The notes under the pieces: model-generated
Database searches by the model: none
What the model saw: only the letters and a program-made list of their open reading frames with translations
What the model was told of the DNA's origin: nothing
Shown here: in pieces, positions 32,765 to 43,290 of the stretch
Layout: each line of letters starts with the position of its first letter
Position numbering within the stretch: the first letter of the stretch is position 1
Program-made: the position numbers and the translations under genes
Assembly (NCBI RefSeq): GCF_029407905.1
Contig: NC_073637.1
Span: 49,910,501 to 49,974,500 of the forward strand
DNA: 64,000 nt
Direction of reading: 5' to 3'
Origin: Bubalus kerabau
Taxonomy: Eukaryota; Chordata; Mammalia; Artiodactyla; Bovidae

Positions 32765-32995
32765 AAAAATTCATTTACATTAAATCTTTTTTTGAGCACT
32801 TGTCACAAGACAAGCACTTTTCCTCATTTCCCCACTCCCTACTCTTGCTGGTCCTACCTCACTGTTAAAATTGCTTGTTTCAATTTCTTCTCCTTGGACC
32901 ATAAACTCCTTGAGTGCAGGGGCTTTGAGTTTTTCATTGCTTTGTCCCCGGGGCTGACAAAGAGTAAATACTCTAAAAGCTGCATTTTAAAAGTT
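32765..32995 (-). repeat. L2-like fragment, antisense
   Basis: Includes ggaccataaactccttgagt, gcaggggctttgagtttttc and gggctgacaaagagtaaata, the antisense L2 end region. Confidence 0.65.
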
Positions 32996-33138
32996 GAAGA
33001 CTCTTCAGGAAACTTCCCTCCATGTAGATAAATCTATGCAACTACATGATGGCTGGTAGAGTAATATATTAATAATTCTTGGATATTATCTATCCATTGT
33101 GGTCTGAAAATTTGAAGATTAGGCCAAGAATGGTATAC

Positions 33139-33360
33139 TAGGGGATTTCCCTGGTGGTCCAGTGGTTAAGAATCCTCCTGCCAATGATGCAAGGAAGCTA
33201 AGCTCATGCACCAAAGCCCATGCACCACAACGAGAGAAGCCACCACAATGAGAAGCTTGTGTACAGCAACTACAGAGTAGCCCCTGCTCGCCACAACTAG
33301 AGAAAGCCTGTGCACAGCAACAAAGACCCAGCACAGCCAAAAATAAGTAACTAAATAAAT
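33139..33360 (+). mobile_element. CHR-type SINE, sense
   Basis: Begins ggggatttccctggtggtcc, continues agtggttaagaatcctcctg and ends with the catcacaac/agagaagcc-type body and an aaaataagtaactaaataaa tail. Part of the body after the head is deleted. Minus frames at 33119-33393 are its translation. Confidence 0.9.
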
Positions 33361-34370
33361 GGCATGATGGGGGCACAGAATGACTAAACTCAAGACCTCT
33401 CAGCTGGGCTATGACATATTTGATCAGGTTCCCTCTTCATCCATGGGAGGCCAGGCCTATTCTTTGTGTGAGGGGTGTTAGTGGGGGTCGTTCATTAATG
33501 GGGATGGGGTGGAGAGGACTGCTGTGTCTGGTGAGGAGGGACTTAGCCCCTCAAGGTCATCACCTCATTAAAGACTTTGCTGCTTACTTCCTGTGTAATC
33601 CTTTCTGAGCCCAGCTGCCATGGTAACTGAGGAAGTTATCAGCATCCTCCTGTAGGTCTGAGGATACACTCTCCCCACTGTGCATCTCCCCGGGGTGGTC
33701 TTTGGCTCTTGTCTGCCTCTAAGTTCAAGCACAAACCTCACCAGCTGGGGAGAGGCACTTTCATCAGAACCCTTGGAAGCTGTTCAGGGGGTTGTACGAT
33801 GATTTTCAGCTGTCTGCTCACTAGTACCTTCATTATTTTACACTCTAAATACTTGAAACCGCCATTGGGTTACCCTCAGCTCCCTGCAATTAACCATTGG
33901 CTTTGAAAATCCAGCTGTGCTCAGCATTTCAGTGATGATTACAGATGCAGGGAAGGAGGTTGAGGCTCTTGAATAAGGCAGTTGTTACTGGAGGAGGGAG
34001 GGAAGGTTTCAGAAGGAAGATGAGTGTCTAGGTGTGGGTACAGGAGATGGCGGGGTGCTGGAGAGAGGGAAGGGGGAAAAGGAGAGAACGTCTAGATGTA
34101 TAAGGGAAGACAGGATGGTCTAAACACTCGTTGTAACAGGATGAGGACAGGAACAGGAGAAAAGGCTCACAGGGGGTGGGGAATGTGACGAGGACTTGGA
34201 GAAGATGTGCTGGGTGCATGTGATCACATCTGTTTGTGTGGTCCAGGCTGAACTTCAGGATGGCGATTGGCTGGAGGGATGTTTATGGATTACTAGAAAG
34301 ACAGTGAGGGTCTCGACATTTGTTATCTCTTTTACATTTCACTCCAAATGTGTATGTGGTAGGCATTCTT
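33361..34370. other. Intergenic, repeat-poor segment
   Basis: No gene was recognised. The frames at 33411-33906 and 34028-34414 lack domain features. Confidence 0.55.
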
Positions 34371-34447
34371 CTCAATTTTTTTTTGTCCATGCTTCGCAGC
34401 ATGTGGGATCTTAGTTCCCCAATCTGGGGTAGAATGCGTGCTCCCAG
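34371..34447 (-). mobile_element. CHR-type SINE 5' fragment, antisense
   Basis: tttttgtccatgcttcgcag, catgtgggatcttagttccc and gtagaatgcgtgctcccagc match the antisense CHR body; the head is missing or degraded. Confidence 0.65.
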
Positions 34448-34477
34448 CAGTGGAAACATGAAATCTTTTTTTTTTTT

Positions 34478-35140
34478 TTAATTAGACTATAATTGTTATA
34501 CGATATTGCATTAGTTTCTACTGTACAACAATGGGGATCAACTATATGTATACAGATATATCCTCCCTCTTTCCTGGTGGCTCAGCTGTTAAAGAATCTG
34601 CCTGTAATACAGGAGACCCGGGTTTGATCCCTGGTGGCAAAGATCCCCTGGAGAAAGAAATGGCAACTCACTCCAGTATTCTTGCCTGGGAAATCCCATA
34701 GGCAGAAGAGCCTGGTGGGTTATAGTCCATGGGGTCACAAGAGTCGAACAGGACTGAGGGGCTAAACAAAACCATACATATCCCCTCTCTCTCGAGTTTT
34801 CCTCCCACCCCCATCCCACTCCTCTAGGTCATCACAGAGCACTGAGCTGAGCCCCCTGTCCTACATAGCAGCTTCCCACTAGCTATCTGTGTGCAATGAA
34901 ATATTACTCAGCCATAAAAAGGAATGGAATTGGGTCGTTTGTAGTAATGTGGATGAACCTAGAGTCGGCCATACAGAGCTAAGTAAGTCAGAAAGAAAAA
35001 AATTGTGTATATTAATGCATATATATGGAATCTAGAAAAATGATACTGATGAACCTATTTGTAGAGAAGGAATGGAGATGCAGATGTAGAGAATAGATTT
35101 GTGGAAAAAGTGGGGGAAGGAGAAGTTGGGATGAATTGAC
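34478..35140 (-). repeat. L1 3' region pieces in two orientations, split by a SINE
   Basis: Bases 34478-34565 and 34765-34890 are antisense L1 text (agtttctactgtacaacaat; ggtcatcacagagcactgag). From 34891 the direction switches to sense (aatattactcagccataaaa, ggaatctagaaaaatgatac). The switch suggests an inverted L1 insertion or two abutting copies; the given strand applies to the first part. Confidence 0.7.
34566..34764 (+). mobile_element. Bov-tA SINE, sense, inside L1
   Basis: Head tttcctggtggctcagctgt, body gatcccctggagaaagaaat, tail caagagtcgaacaggactga. It lies within L1 sequence; target duplication is not clean. Confidence 0.9.
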
Positions 35141-35204
35141 AAGAAGTGCAGAGTCTTAACCACTGGACCTCCAGGGACGTCCTCATTAGTCTCAGTTTTG
35201 CATG

Positions 35205-35413
35205 TTAAGTTGCTTCAGTCATGTCCAACTCTTTGCGACTCCATGGTCTGTATAGCCTGTTAGGCTCCTCTGTCCAGAGGATTCTCCAGGTAGGAATACT
35301 GGAGTGGGTTGCCATATCCTCCAGGGAATTTTCCTGACCCAGGGATCAAACCCATGTCTCTTACATCTCCTGCATTGGAAGTCGGGTTCTTTTCCACTAG
35401 CGCCACCTGGGAA
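35205..35413 (-). mobile_element. Bov-tA SINE, antisense
   Basis: The minus strand reads cttcccaggtggcgctagtg head and a gatccctgggtcaggaaaat body. The preceding bases 35146-35175 (cttaaccactggacctccag) look like a scrap of a CHR head. Confidence 0.9.
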
Positions 35414-36089
35414 GGGAATGAATGCTCAGAAAAGTTAAGCAAATCACCAAGATACATGGCCAGGTTGTAAATGACAAGGTCAGAATTCAATCCCGACCCC
35501 TTCCGACTGTAGGCCCATGGCCACTTGAGTATTTGTCATACATTTAAAAAGCTAACAGTCATTGGGCAGTGGATCTGCCCCTTGGAGTTTCAGAGCTCTA
35601 AATAGGCTCGTTTGTCATGCTGCAGTGACATGTGACCCCATCTCTGTGACCTATGAACCAGTGGTTTATCTTGCACTCATGCTTTGTGTCCATTGGGGGC
35701 GGCTTCAGTCTGTGACTCAGACCGCGGGAGCAGCCTCTACCTTGAAAGCTGTGTTACTTGTAGTGAAAGAAAAATAGAATGTGGCAAACTCTCAGCTGGT
35801 TCTTCAAGTCTCTGCTTGGAAACAGGAACACATCTTTGCTCATCATTTTGCTCTGGCAAAATCAAGGGGTCCTGCCAAGGCTGCTGCCAACAGAGCAGGG
35901 AAGTAAATCTTCCCTCAGGGAGGGCATTGGATGCTTTTGAATATCATTATATTTGCACACAGCCAGCAGGTATCCATGAGGCTTCACCATTCCCTGAGGC
36001 ACTACTAGCCTTGGCATGGCTGGCACATAGCTGGTTCCAGGTGGTCTATACCAGGACAGAAACATTAGGTGGGAAGAGAGCCAGATTTC
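35414..36089. other. Intergenic segment, MIR scraps only
   Basis: Bases 35430-35500 resemble a MIR core (aaagttaagcaaatcaccaa, ggtcagaattcaatcccgac). The 166-residue frame at 35684-36184 is Ser/Cys-rich without any domain; I do not call it a gene. Confidence 0.55.
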
Positions 36090-36240
36090 TTAAGACCAAG
36101 AACCGTATTACCAAAGGGTTACTTAACCCCTGCTTCTTCACTGGTAAAGTGGGAGTAATAATATCTTGTTCTCAGCGTTGCTGAGGATTAAGGGAGACTA
36201 GATACAGGGCTGCATGTATCAAGCAGTTAAGAAATGTTGT
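36090..36240 (-). repeat. MIR element, antisense
   Basis: Shows taaagtgggagtaataatat and gttgctgaggattaagggag in the antisense MIR order. Confidence 0.65.
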
Positions 36241-36540
36241 GTTTCTCAACCAGCCATTCATCCCAACTCAGCAAAGACTAAACAAAGGAGGAGTTTGCAT
36301 TTTTGAAGGTGAAGGAGTTTGGCAGATGTACAGGTACTTGAAAGCCCTTTTACAGGCAAGGAAACAAAACTGATAGGAATGAAAGATTAAAGGATCCAAC
36401 AGTTGAATCCGTAGGTGGATAACATGTTGATGGTTTGTAAGTGGTTATTGGTGCTGCTACAGAGCTAGTTGTGCCTGGCTTCCTCCAAAAGATTTATTAG
36501 AATTGAATGATGAATTAGAATTGAATAATCCGCCTGCATT
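36241..36540. other. Intergenic spacer, possible MIR scrap
   Basis: Bases 36335-36410 may be a degraded MIR (caggcaaggaaacaaaactg). Nothing else was recognised. Confidence 0.45.
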
Positions 36541-36550
36541 TCTAGAGGCA

Positions 36551-36765
36551 GCTGTGCTGTGCTGTGCTGTGCTCAGTTGCGTCCGATTCTTTGCAACCCC
36601 ATGGACCATAGCCCACTAGGCTCCTCTGTCCATGGGGATTCTCCAGGCAAGAATACTGGAGTAGGTTGCCATGCCCTTCTCCAGGGGATCTTGCCAACCA
36701 GGGATCGAACCCAGGTCTCCTGCATTGCAGGCAGATTCTTTACTGTCTTAACCACCAGACTTCCA
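36551..36765 (-). mobile_element. Bov-tA SINE, antisense, with (GCTGT)n tail
   Basis: The minus strand reads ggtggttaagacagtaaaga head, gatcccctggagaagggcat body and ends in a GCTGT pentamer run (plus-strand 36551-36570). Minus and plus frames at 36559-36812 are its translations. Confidence 0.9.
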
Positions 36766-37323
36766 CACAGAATGGAAGCCTCTTTCAAACTGTCACCTCT
36801 GTGAGGACACACTCGAGGCAGAAATAAAGCCCTAGGAGACCATTGGAGCTGGTATGTTAATCCCGCACTCAGAGGAGAGCCCTGGGATTCACTTTCTTTA
36901 GCTTTGCAGTGGATGATCCCGTGGATGACCCAAGTACCACAAGGGATTCACCTGTGTACGTATTTGGCAGTTTCATGGAACTTCTTTCACAAAATTCTCA
37001 GAATCCACATGAGTCTCTCTACTCTGAGACTTACATTTTATAAAGACAAGAACTGGCTTGCTTATTGTTGGTATTTTGCAAAATACTTGTTGATATATTT
37101 CCCTTGGTCAAGAGTTGTGGATAACCCGCATCACTCCAGCATCCTTCAAGATGCTCTCATCAGGAGGCCTTCCCATCACTCATTACTATGTTTGTTCTGC
37201 TTTTTTTGTTGAGGCCGTGGATGGATTTATCTGGACTTTTCTGAGGGTGACCTTGAAAAAGCTGCTTTCTCTCTTCTCATCTAATTTTTTTATTGTAAAA
37301 GGGCATAATTGATAGTACCTAGA
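36766..37323. other. Intergenic segment, nothing recognised
   Basis: The 102-residue frame at 36904-37212 is unsupported. I see no repeat with confidence. Confidence 0.55.
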
Positions 37324-37331
37324 ATTGTTGT

Positions 37332-37614
37332 TGGAGAAGGCAATGGCAAGCCACTCCAGTACTCTTGTCTGGAGAATCCCATGGACAGAGGAGCCTGGTA
37401 GGCTGCAGTCCATGGGGTCGCTAAGAGTCAGACATGACTGAGCGACTTCACTTTCACTTTTCACTTTCATGCATTGGAGAAGGAAATGGCAACCCACTCC
37501 AGTATTCTCGCCTGGAGGATTCCCAGGGACGGGGGAGCCTGGTGGGCTGCCATTTATGGGGTCGCACAGAGTCGGACATGACTGAAGCGACTTAGCAGCA
37601 GCAGCAGCAGCAGG
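37332..37614 (+). mobile_element. Bov-A2 dimeric SINE, sense
   Basis: A complete dimer (ggagaaggcaatggcaagcc, cacttttcactttcatgcat linker, gcgacttagcagcagc tail). ATTGTTGT at 37324-37331 and 37615-37622 flanks it. The GCA tail has about six units. Confidence 0.95.
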
Positions 37615-37690
37615 ATTGTTGTAGAAAGAGAATGAGATTATCTTTAAGTTCTCAGTGCAGTGTCTGGCACATAGTGCAACCTCAGTAATT

Positions 37691-37893
37691 GCTTTCTTCT
37701 CTTGCCCCTTCTCTTCCCCTCCCTCTCTCCACCTCTCCTTTCTCCTCTATTTTTTCTCCTTTGCCTTCCTCCTCCCCTGTCACTGTCTTTCTCCTCTTTT
37801 CCTCCTCCTTCTCCTTCCGCTCCTGTCCTTCCTCCTCCTACTTCTTGTGTTCTTCCTCTCCTCTTCTTCCCTCTCACCTTTCTTTTTCTCCTT
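37691..37893. repeat. Pyrimidine-rich tract
   Basis: About 200 bases of almost pure C/T on the plus strand with few purines, in TCC and CTT clusters. It produces the overlapping Ser/Pro/Leu frames on the plus strand and Arg/Lys/Glu/Gly frames on the minus strand (37644-38019), none of which I call genes. Such tracts can adopt triplex structures. Confidence 0.9.
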
Positions 37894-38184
37894 ATTGTTT
37901 ATTCTTAGAGTATGGTAAATATTACTCCATACCAGGCCTCTTTGTGATTTTTTAAAAATATTCTCAGCTCTAAATATGACTTGTACCAGTTTCTCAGCAA
38001 GAAACATCATGTAAATCATATCAGGCAGATTGAGGCATTTTTAAATAAATAAGCTACAAAGTCTTGGGCAGGGTGTAGGGCAACCACAAGGAGAATGGCA
38101 AATATCTGAAGCTAGTAACAGTAGGTCCTGGGTCAAACCCCTAGACCTGAAGGAACAATGAGAGTGGAGTATGAGTTGATTTTT

Positions 38185-38410
38185 GCTGTGATAACAGACA
38201 ACCTCAGTATTTCGGTAGCTTATGACAACTAGCGTCCATGTCTTACGCATGTTCCCTGAAGAGTGTAAGCTGGTGGTGCTTCTGCTTGACCCTGCTGGCC
38301 TCAGCTGGGTTCAGCTGGGCTCAGCTGGGCTCAACAGAGTTTAGCTAGGCTTGGGTGACCTCCATATGTCTTCTTATTTGAGAACCCAGGCTGAGAGTAG
38401 TCTTTCACTG
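38185..38410 (-). repeat. Probable old MaLR-type LTR fragment containing a 10-bp minisatellite
   Basis: The order (acaacctcagtatttcggta, ctggtggtgcttctgcttg, then ggcctcagctgg) recalls antisense MLT1-type LTRs. Inside it TCAGCTGGGT/C is repeated three times at 38301-38330, giving three CAGCTG E-boxes one helical turn apart. Confidence 0.5.
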
Positions 38411-40048
38411 AGACTGCTCTCAGGATCAAGGGAAGAATAAGAGGGGCAGAGCCAATCCATGCAGGAGCACATAGAATGCCTCTGCTCTGATGAGATGAAT
38501 GTCACACCTGCACACCTTCCAGCGACCAAAGCAAGTGGCTAAGTCCAAAGCATCAGCAGAAGGTTACACTTTTGAGAGTGAAAACAAAACATTTGCCAAA
38601 AACGGTACAATTGATCACGGGGAGGGAGTGATTACTAGAAACTGGAGAGAGAGAACTATGAGGAGACAGCTGCCTGACAGGAGCTGTGACTTTGCAACAA
38701 GGGAGCAGTCAGCCAGGGAGCAGAGAGGAGGGAGGTGGGGGGATAAATGCCTGCCTCCCTGCTGTCTCTGGCCAGCCCTTCCTGTGTCTGTACCCAACTG
38801 GAAACCAAAGGCAGGGACACTTATTCTGTATCTTTGCTGGTCAGTTTCCTGGGAAGGACAGCGGGATGGAAAACATTAGAAAGTAAATCTGGAGTAGCAA
38901 GTGGAAGATGATTCAGTTCTTACTCAAGGGTATCATAATCAGGTTCATGATAAGAATATTAACTTTGCAGAACGTATACCACCAGCATTTCTTAAAAACC
39001 AGCAACTCCTCATTCCTAAATGACTTAGAAGGAATTTCAGGCTGATGGTTCATAAAGTTAAAATGGGGGAAAAAAATTAAGAAGGCAGTAAATCTTCCTG
39101 GAGATCACACTATAAATCTAGGGAAAAACCCTTTTGGGTGACGTAAGGCATAACCTTTAACAGCTAATAGTCTAAAAACTGTTTGCATCTGACCATTCTG
39201 AGTCCCTAAGTGGTTTCCATTCCAACAATGTCATTTATCTTGTGATATTTACTTTATTGTGGTAAGTTGCAATTTTTTCCCTCCTCAGTGCGTCTGTGAT
39301 AAAATAAACTCACCAGAGTAAGATGAATGCCAGCCCATTAGCAAACGTCACTTAGAAGGGAATGGAGCTAAATTGGGCCAGCAAGAGGTGTAAGAGGCTT
39401 GCATTCCGCAACACCAATCCAGGGAAGATGCTCGTTTCCACATTTAGGCGCTGTCACAGCCACGGGATGTGAGAGCTCTAAATTCTGAAAGATTCTTGAG
39501 TGTGATGGTGAAACAGAGCAAGTGATCTCTGCAATGCCCTGCATTTTTTTGGTTAACCTTTCTCTCCTCAAACATTTTTTCCCAGTTCTTCCAGAACATG
39601 GTACCCTCAGGTTTCCCCTGATTGTCTGCGTACCCTAGAACCCAGGACCCGGAGTTCCCCATCAGGTCTCCTTTCTGTAGGGAGAGGAGATGAAGCTCAG
39701 GGTCTTCTCACCTCTGCCCAATAGCGGTGCAGAGCTGCCTGCCCTTCCATTCTTCATCCCACCCATTTTGTAGCTTCCTTTTTCTCACTGCAGAAAGAGC
39801 CGCAACTGGATGGTCAGAGCCTGAGGAGTCGATGGTGCTCATGGTTCATTCTCTCTCTGCCTGATTCCCATGTGTGTGGTAAACTCTCCTGTGGGTCCTG
39901 TTCCCAGGTGGTAACCACACCCAAGCACCCCTGTTACAGGTTCATCCTCGTTCATTTGGGTGCTTAGGTCAGACATTTGGAGTCTGGTCCCAGATCTTAC
40001 CATCTCTGTTGGAATGGGAAGAAGCCTAAATTTCATATGCCTCTCCAG
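38411..40048. other. Intergenic, apparently unique segment
   Basis: No gene was recognised. The 126-residue frame at 38499-38879 has no known domain, and the frames at 39368-39662 and 39839-40036 likewise. Confidence 0.55.
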
Positions 40049-40058
40049 TTTACCTAAG

Positions 40059-40259
40059 TCTTAGTCCTTCAGTTTCTGACTCTTTGCAACCCCAGGGACT
40101 GTAGCCCACCAGGCTCCTCTGTCTGTGGTGTTCTCCAAGCAATAATATTGGAGTGGGTTGCCATTCCCTTCTCCAGATCTTCCCAACCCAGGGATCGAGC
40201 CCAGGTCTCGCTCATTGCAGGCAGATTGTGTACAGTCTGAGCCACCAGGAAAGCCTCAA
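40059..40259 (-). mobile_element. Bov-tA SINE, antisense, with 10-bp target duplication
   Basis: The minus strand reads gctttcctggtggctcagac head, gatccctgggttgggaagat body. A few bases of the body are missing (ctccagatcttcc). Perfect TTTACCTAAG lies at 40049-40058 and 40260-40269. Confidence 0.95.
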
Positions 40260-40269
40260 TTTACCTAAG

Positions 40270-41055
40270 AAGCCACTTAATGGGAATCTGAGAGGCTTGT
40301 TCTTTTTTAATATTTTAAAAACAATAGTGTTTTGTTATTTGTTGCTGTGTGAATGCTTTCTTAGCCAACAACTCCAGAGGGGAGGAGGACTTTGGGAGTA
40401 AGATTTGGGTACCAAACCTCACCCCAAACCTAAGCCCTTCCCTTAGGCTAATTTCATTCCTTCTTTCCATTTCTACAATGTGTAGTTGAGTGAATACTGA
40501 GCACAGAGAGCTTAGTGTTGAAAGAACTTGGTTCTAGTACCAGCCTTGCCATGACTTCAACTCGAGATGAGACTTTGGGTGAATTATTTAATGCCTATGA
40601 ATGTTTTCCATGATCAGACAGGATTTAGTGGCAGCTAACATGAGCCAACCTAGCTATTTTTAATCAGAAAGGGAATTAGGTGCTCATAAAATCTGTGAAT
40701 GTCTGAAAGAGTGGCCTGGGACTTCAGGAGTGACTCCAGAATGATCCTGTTGGGGAGGCTGCCACCTCAGCCACAGTCATGAAGCTAGAGGATGAGGAGT
40801 CAGACACAGCAGTGATGGGCCCAGGGACCCACTGTCTGGGTTATAATCGAGGCAACCACTGCCTCCAGAATGATGCTATAGCTTCCAGATCCATCTCTGC
40901 AAAACAAGAACCCCAGAACTCCCTTTCTTACCTCTGTGAGGTCAGCAGCTGGACCCTGGGCCTTCTGGCACTGCTCCTGCAGGCAACCCAGTGCCCCCAT
41001 GAAGCTGATCAGCAGCAGCATCAGAAGGACCTGAAGTGAGACTTGGACCTTCATT
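40270..41055. other. Intergenic segment with a MIR scrap
   Basis: Bases 40520-40610 look like antisense MIR (cttggttctagtaccagcct, gagactttgggtgaattatt). Frames at 40779-41148 on both strands are unsupported. Confidence 0.55.
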
Positions 41056-41346
41056 ACTAAAGGCAATCAACCCTAAATATTCAGGAAGGACTGATGTTGA
41101 AACTGAAGCTCCAATACTTTGGCTACCTGATCCAAAGAGCTGACTCATTGGAATAAAACCCCGATGTTGGGAAAGACTGAGGGCAAGAAGAGAAGGGAGC
41201 GACAGAAGATGAGATGATCAGATGGCATCTGATTAAGTGGACATGAGTCTGAGCAAACTCTGGAAGTCAGTGAAGGACAGAGCAGCCTGGCATGCTGCGA
41301 TTTATGGGGTTGCAAAGAATTGGACACAATTTGGTGACTGAACAAC
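41056..41346 (+). mobile_element. BovB 3' fragment, sense
   Basis: Starts in the LKEINPEYS region (aaggcaatcaaccctaaata), continues gaagctccaatactttggct and ends ggttgcaaagaattggacac plus a CAA-type end. It is 5'-truncated and decayed. Confidence 0.9.
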
Positions 41347-41417
41347 ACCACTAAACAAATGTCAGACAGTTGTATATGGTTGGCCAACCTAAATCATGTT
41401 CAAATTTTAGCTGCAAG

Positions 41418-41611
41418 TGGAATGAAAGTCACTCAGTCATGTCCGACTCTGTGCGACCCCATGGACTGTATAGTCCATGGAATTTTCCAGGCCAGAATAC
41501 TGGAGTAGGTAACCTTTCCCTTCTCCAGGGGATCTTCCCAACCCAGGGATCAAACCCAGGTCTCCCACATTGCAGGTGGATTCTGTACCAGCTGACCCAC
41601 CAAGGAAGCCC
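41418..41611 (-). mobile_element. Bov-tA SINE, antisense, with 11-bp target duplication
   Basis: The minus strand reads gggcttccttggtgggtcag head and gatccctgggttgggaagat body. TTAGCTGCAAG at 41407-41417 and TTAGCTACAAG at 41612-41622 form the duplication (one mismatch). It carries the CCATGGACT/AGTCCATGG palindrome at 41459-41480. Confidence 0.94.
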
Positions 41612-41622
41612 TTAGCTACAAG

Positions 41623-42549
41623 AGATTATGGGAAATACCATTTTTAGTTTTTCAGCTAAGAGAGTGGGTATAGAATTTCTTTTGCCTGGAAACCAAAGTT
41701 AAAAATACATTTTAATACTCAGATTATGTGTGTGCATGCACGCATGTGCACACACAGGTACCCTTGGGTTTGCGGCATTTTACAAAGCAATATTAGCTTT
41801 ACATGTTATGTACTTTTCAGAGTCTATTATTCTGTTCTACTCAACTCTACTCAACCTGATGCAACTCTATCCCATTATGTGCTAGTCTATTTCATTCCAT
41901 CCCTCATGTTTCATTCTGCTCCATTCCATTCTATTTCATCATTGTAGAAAAGCTAGTTGGGTTAACTGACTTTTAGATTTCCTAAATGATTGTAGTCTCG
42001 AGTTGATAAACCCTCTACTACGGTAAGCGTCATTGCTGGCCCCAGTGTGACATATCCACTGTGTAGGGGCTTTCCGGGAAAGGTTTTTCTACATTGCAGA
42101 GCCCTAGATTCTCTAAGATGGCACTGTCTTGGCTTCTAGTTCCAGAGTACCTCCTCCACTTTCACAAGTTGCTGGAGCAGTTTGATAGGGGAAATTATTG
42201 AATGTGTGTTAACTAGTTGGTTTGCCTTTCTTCTCAAAGAGTATATCATAGTTTCCACACTGTTCTCCTCCAGAGGTTTGCAGTGTTCTGAACTGTGGGG
42301 ATTATGGAAGTGGGAGCACTTTCTGAACCCAGTGATCTCATGCCCAGCTCTCACTGCCGAGGACTCTTCTTTTCTTGCTACCAGGTGGTTGGTAGGATGG
42401 GGCTTTTATATGGACCCCTGCACTGGGAAGATGTTTTAACTGTGAGTATTTTCATGGCATCATCTTTTAAAGGCCTTTTTCAAGAGTCTTGTCATCTTAT
42501 TCTACCAGTAAGTGCTCAGACCATGCAAATACTAACTCAGCTCTTGTGC
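41623..42549. other. Intergenic segment with a degenerate CATTC-type repeat
   Basis: Bases 41832-41940 consist of loosely repeated CTCAA and CATTC/ATTCC motifs. A TG/CA stretch lies at 41727-41757. The frames at 42136-42573 on both strands have no features. Confidence 0.6.
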
Positions 42550-42557
42550 TGTTTCCT

Positions 42558-42757
42558 GAAAAGTGTAAAGTGAAAGTCATTCAGTCGTGTCCGATTCTTT
42601 GCAACCCCATGGACTGTGTAGTCCATGGGATTCTTCAGGCCAGAATACTGGAGTGGGTGGCCATTCCCTTCTTCAAGGAATCTTCACAATCCAGGGATCG
42701 AACCCAGGTCTCCCACATTGCAGGCAGATTCTTTACCAGCTGAGCCACCAGCGAAGT
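42558..42757 (-). mobile_element. Bov-tA SINE, antisense, with 8-bp target duplication
   Basis: The minus strand reads cttcgctggtggctcagctg head and a gatccctggattgtgaagat body. TGTTTCCT lies at 42550-42557 and 42758-42765. A palindrome with arms CCCATGGACT and AGTCCATGGG spans 42606-42629. Confidence 0.93.
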
Positions 42758-42817
42758 TGTTTCCTAGTGAGGGGCTGATTGCCTTGGGTGCCACCAACTT
42801 GGCTTGCGAACCATGAA

Positions 42818-42850
42818 GTGAGAGAGAGAGAGAGAATGATGATGATGATG
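42818..42850. repeat. Compound (GA)n(GAT)n microsatellite
   Basis: A GA run (gagagagagagagaga) followed by five GAT units (atgatgatgatgatgg). Confidence 0.95.
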
Positions 42851-42979
42851 GTAATAACGACAGTCACAAGCCCCATTTCTGTACTATTTTAACTAGATAT
42901 CGTTCTGCTTATCTGGTGATTCAGTGTATTAACTAAACTTTCCCTCCCGATTATTTATGATTTCTAGGTTGAATACTTA

Positions 42980-43290
42980 AGATTAGTTATTTATCCCTCC
43001 TCTTCCATCTAGTAAACTCCTATTTCTCCCTCAAAATACCAGTTCAAATTGTACCTTTTTTAGGGAAGCTCTGACTCCTGAGCACGCATCACTGCCCGCC
43101 ACCCCCCCCCCCCCCCCGCACCGTGCTCCATAGCACTGTTTACATTTCTTTGTAGTGATTATTGCATCTCATGATTTGTTCTGTCTGTGCCTCCTCTTAG
43201 ATTAATCATCATGAAAGGAGAGCTGTGTGATTTTCATTTTTGTGTCTGCAATGCTTGGTTCTCAAATAAACATTGAATAAGTGAACAAGC
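42980..43290 (-). repeat. L2-like fragment, antisense, with a poly-C tract
   Basis: Text like ctccctcaaaataccagttc, gggaagctctgactcctgag, catagcactgtttacatttc and caaataaacattgaataagt follows the antisense L2 order. A run of 16 C residues lies at 43102-43117. Confidence 0.7.

Noticed and set aside
35684..36184. 166-residue Ser/Cys-rich frame
   Set aside because: No family similarity, overlapping unsupported frames on the other strand, and a right end in a MIR relic.
37644..38019. Arg/Glu/Lys-rich and Ser/Pro/Leu-rich frames that might look like low-complexity proteins
   Set aside because: They are translations of the pyrimidine-rich tract in all frames.
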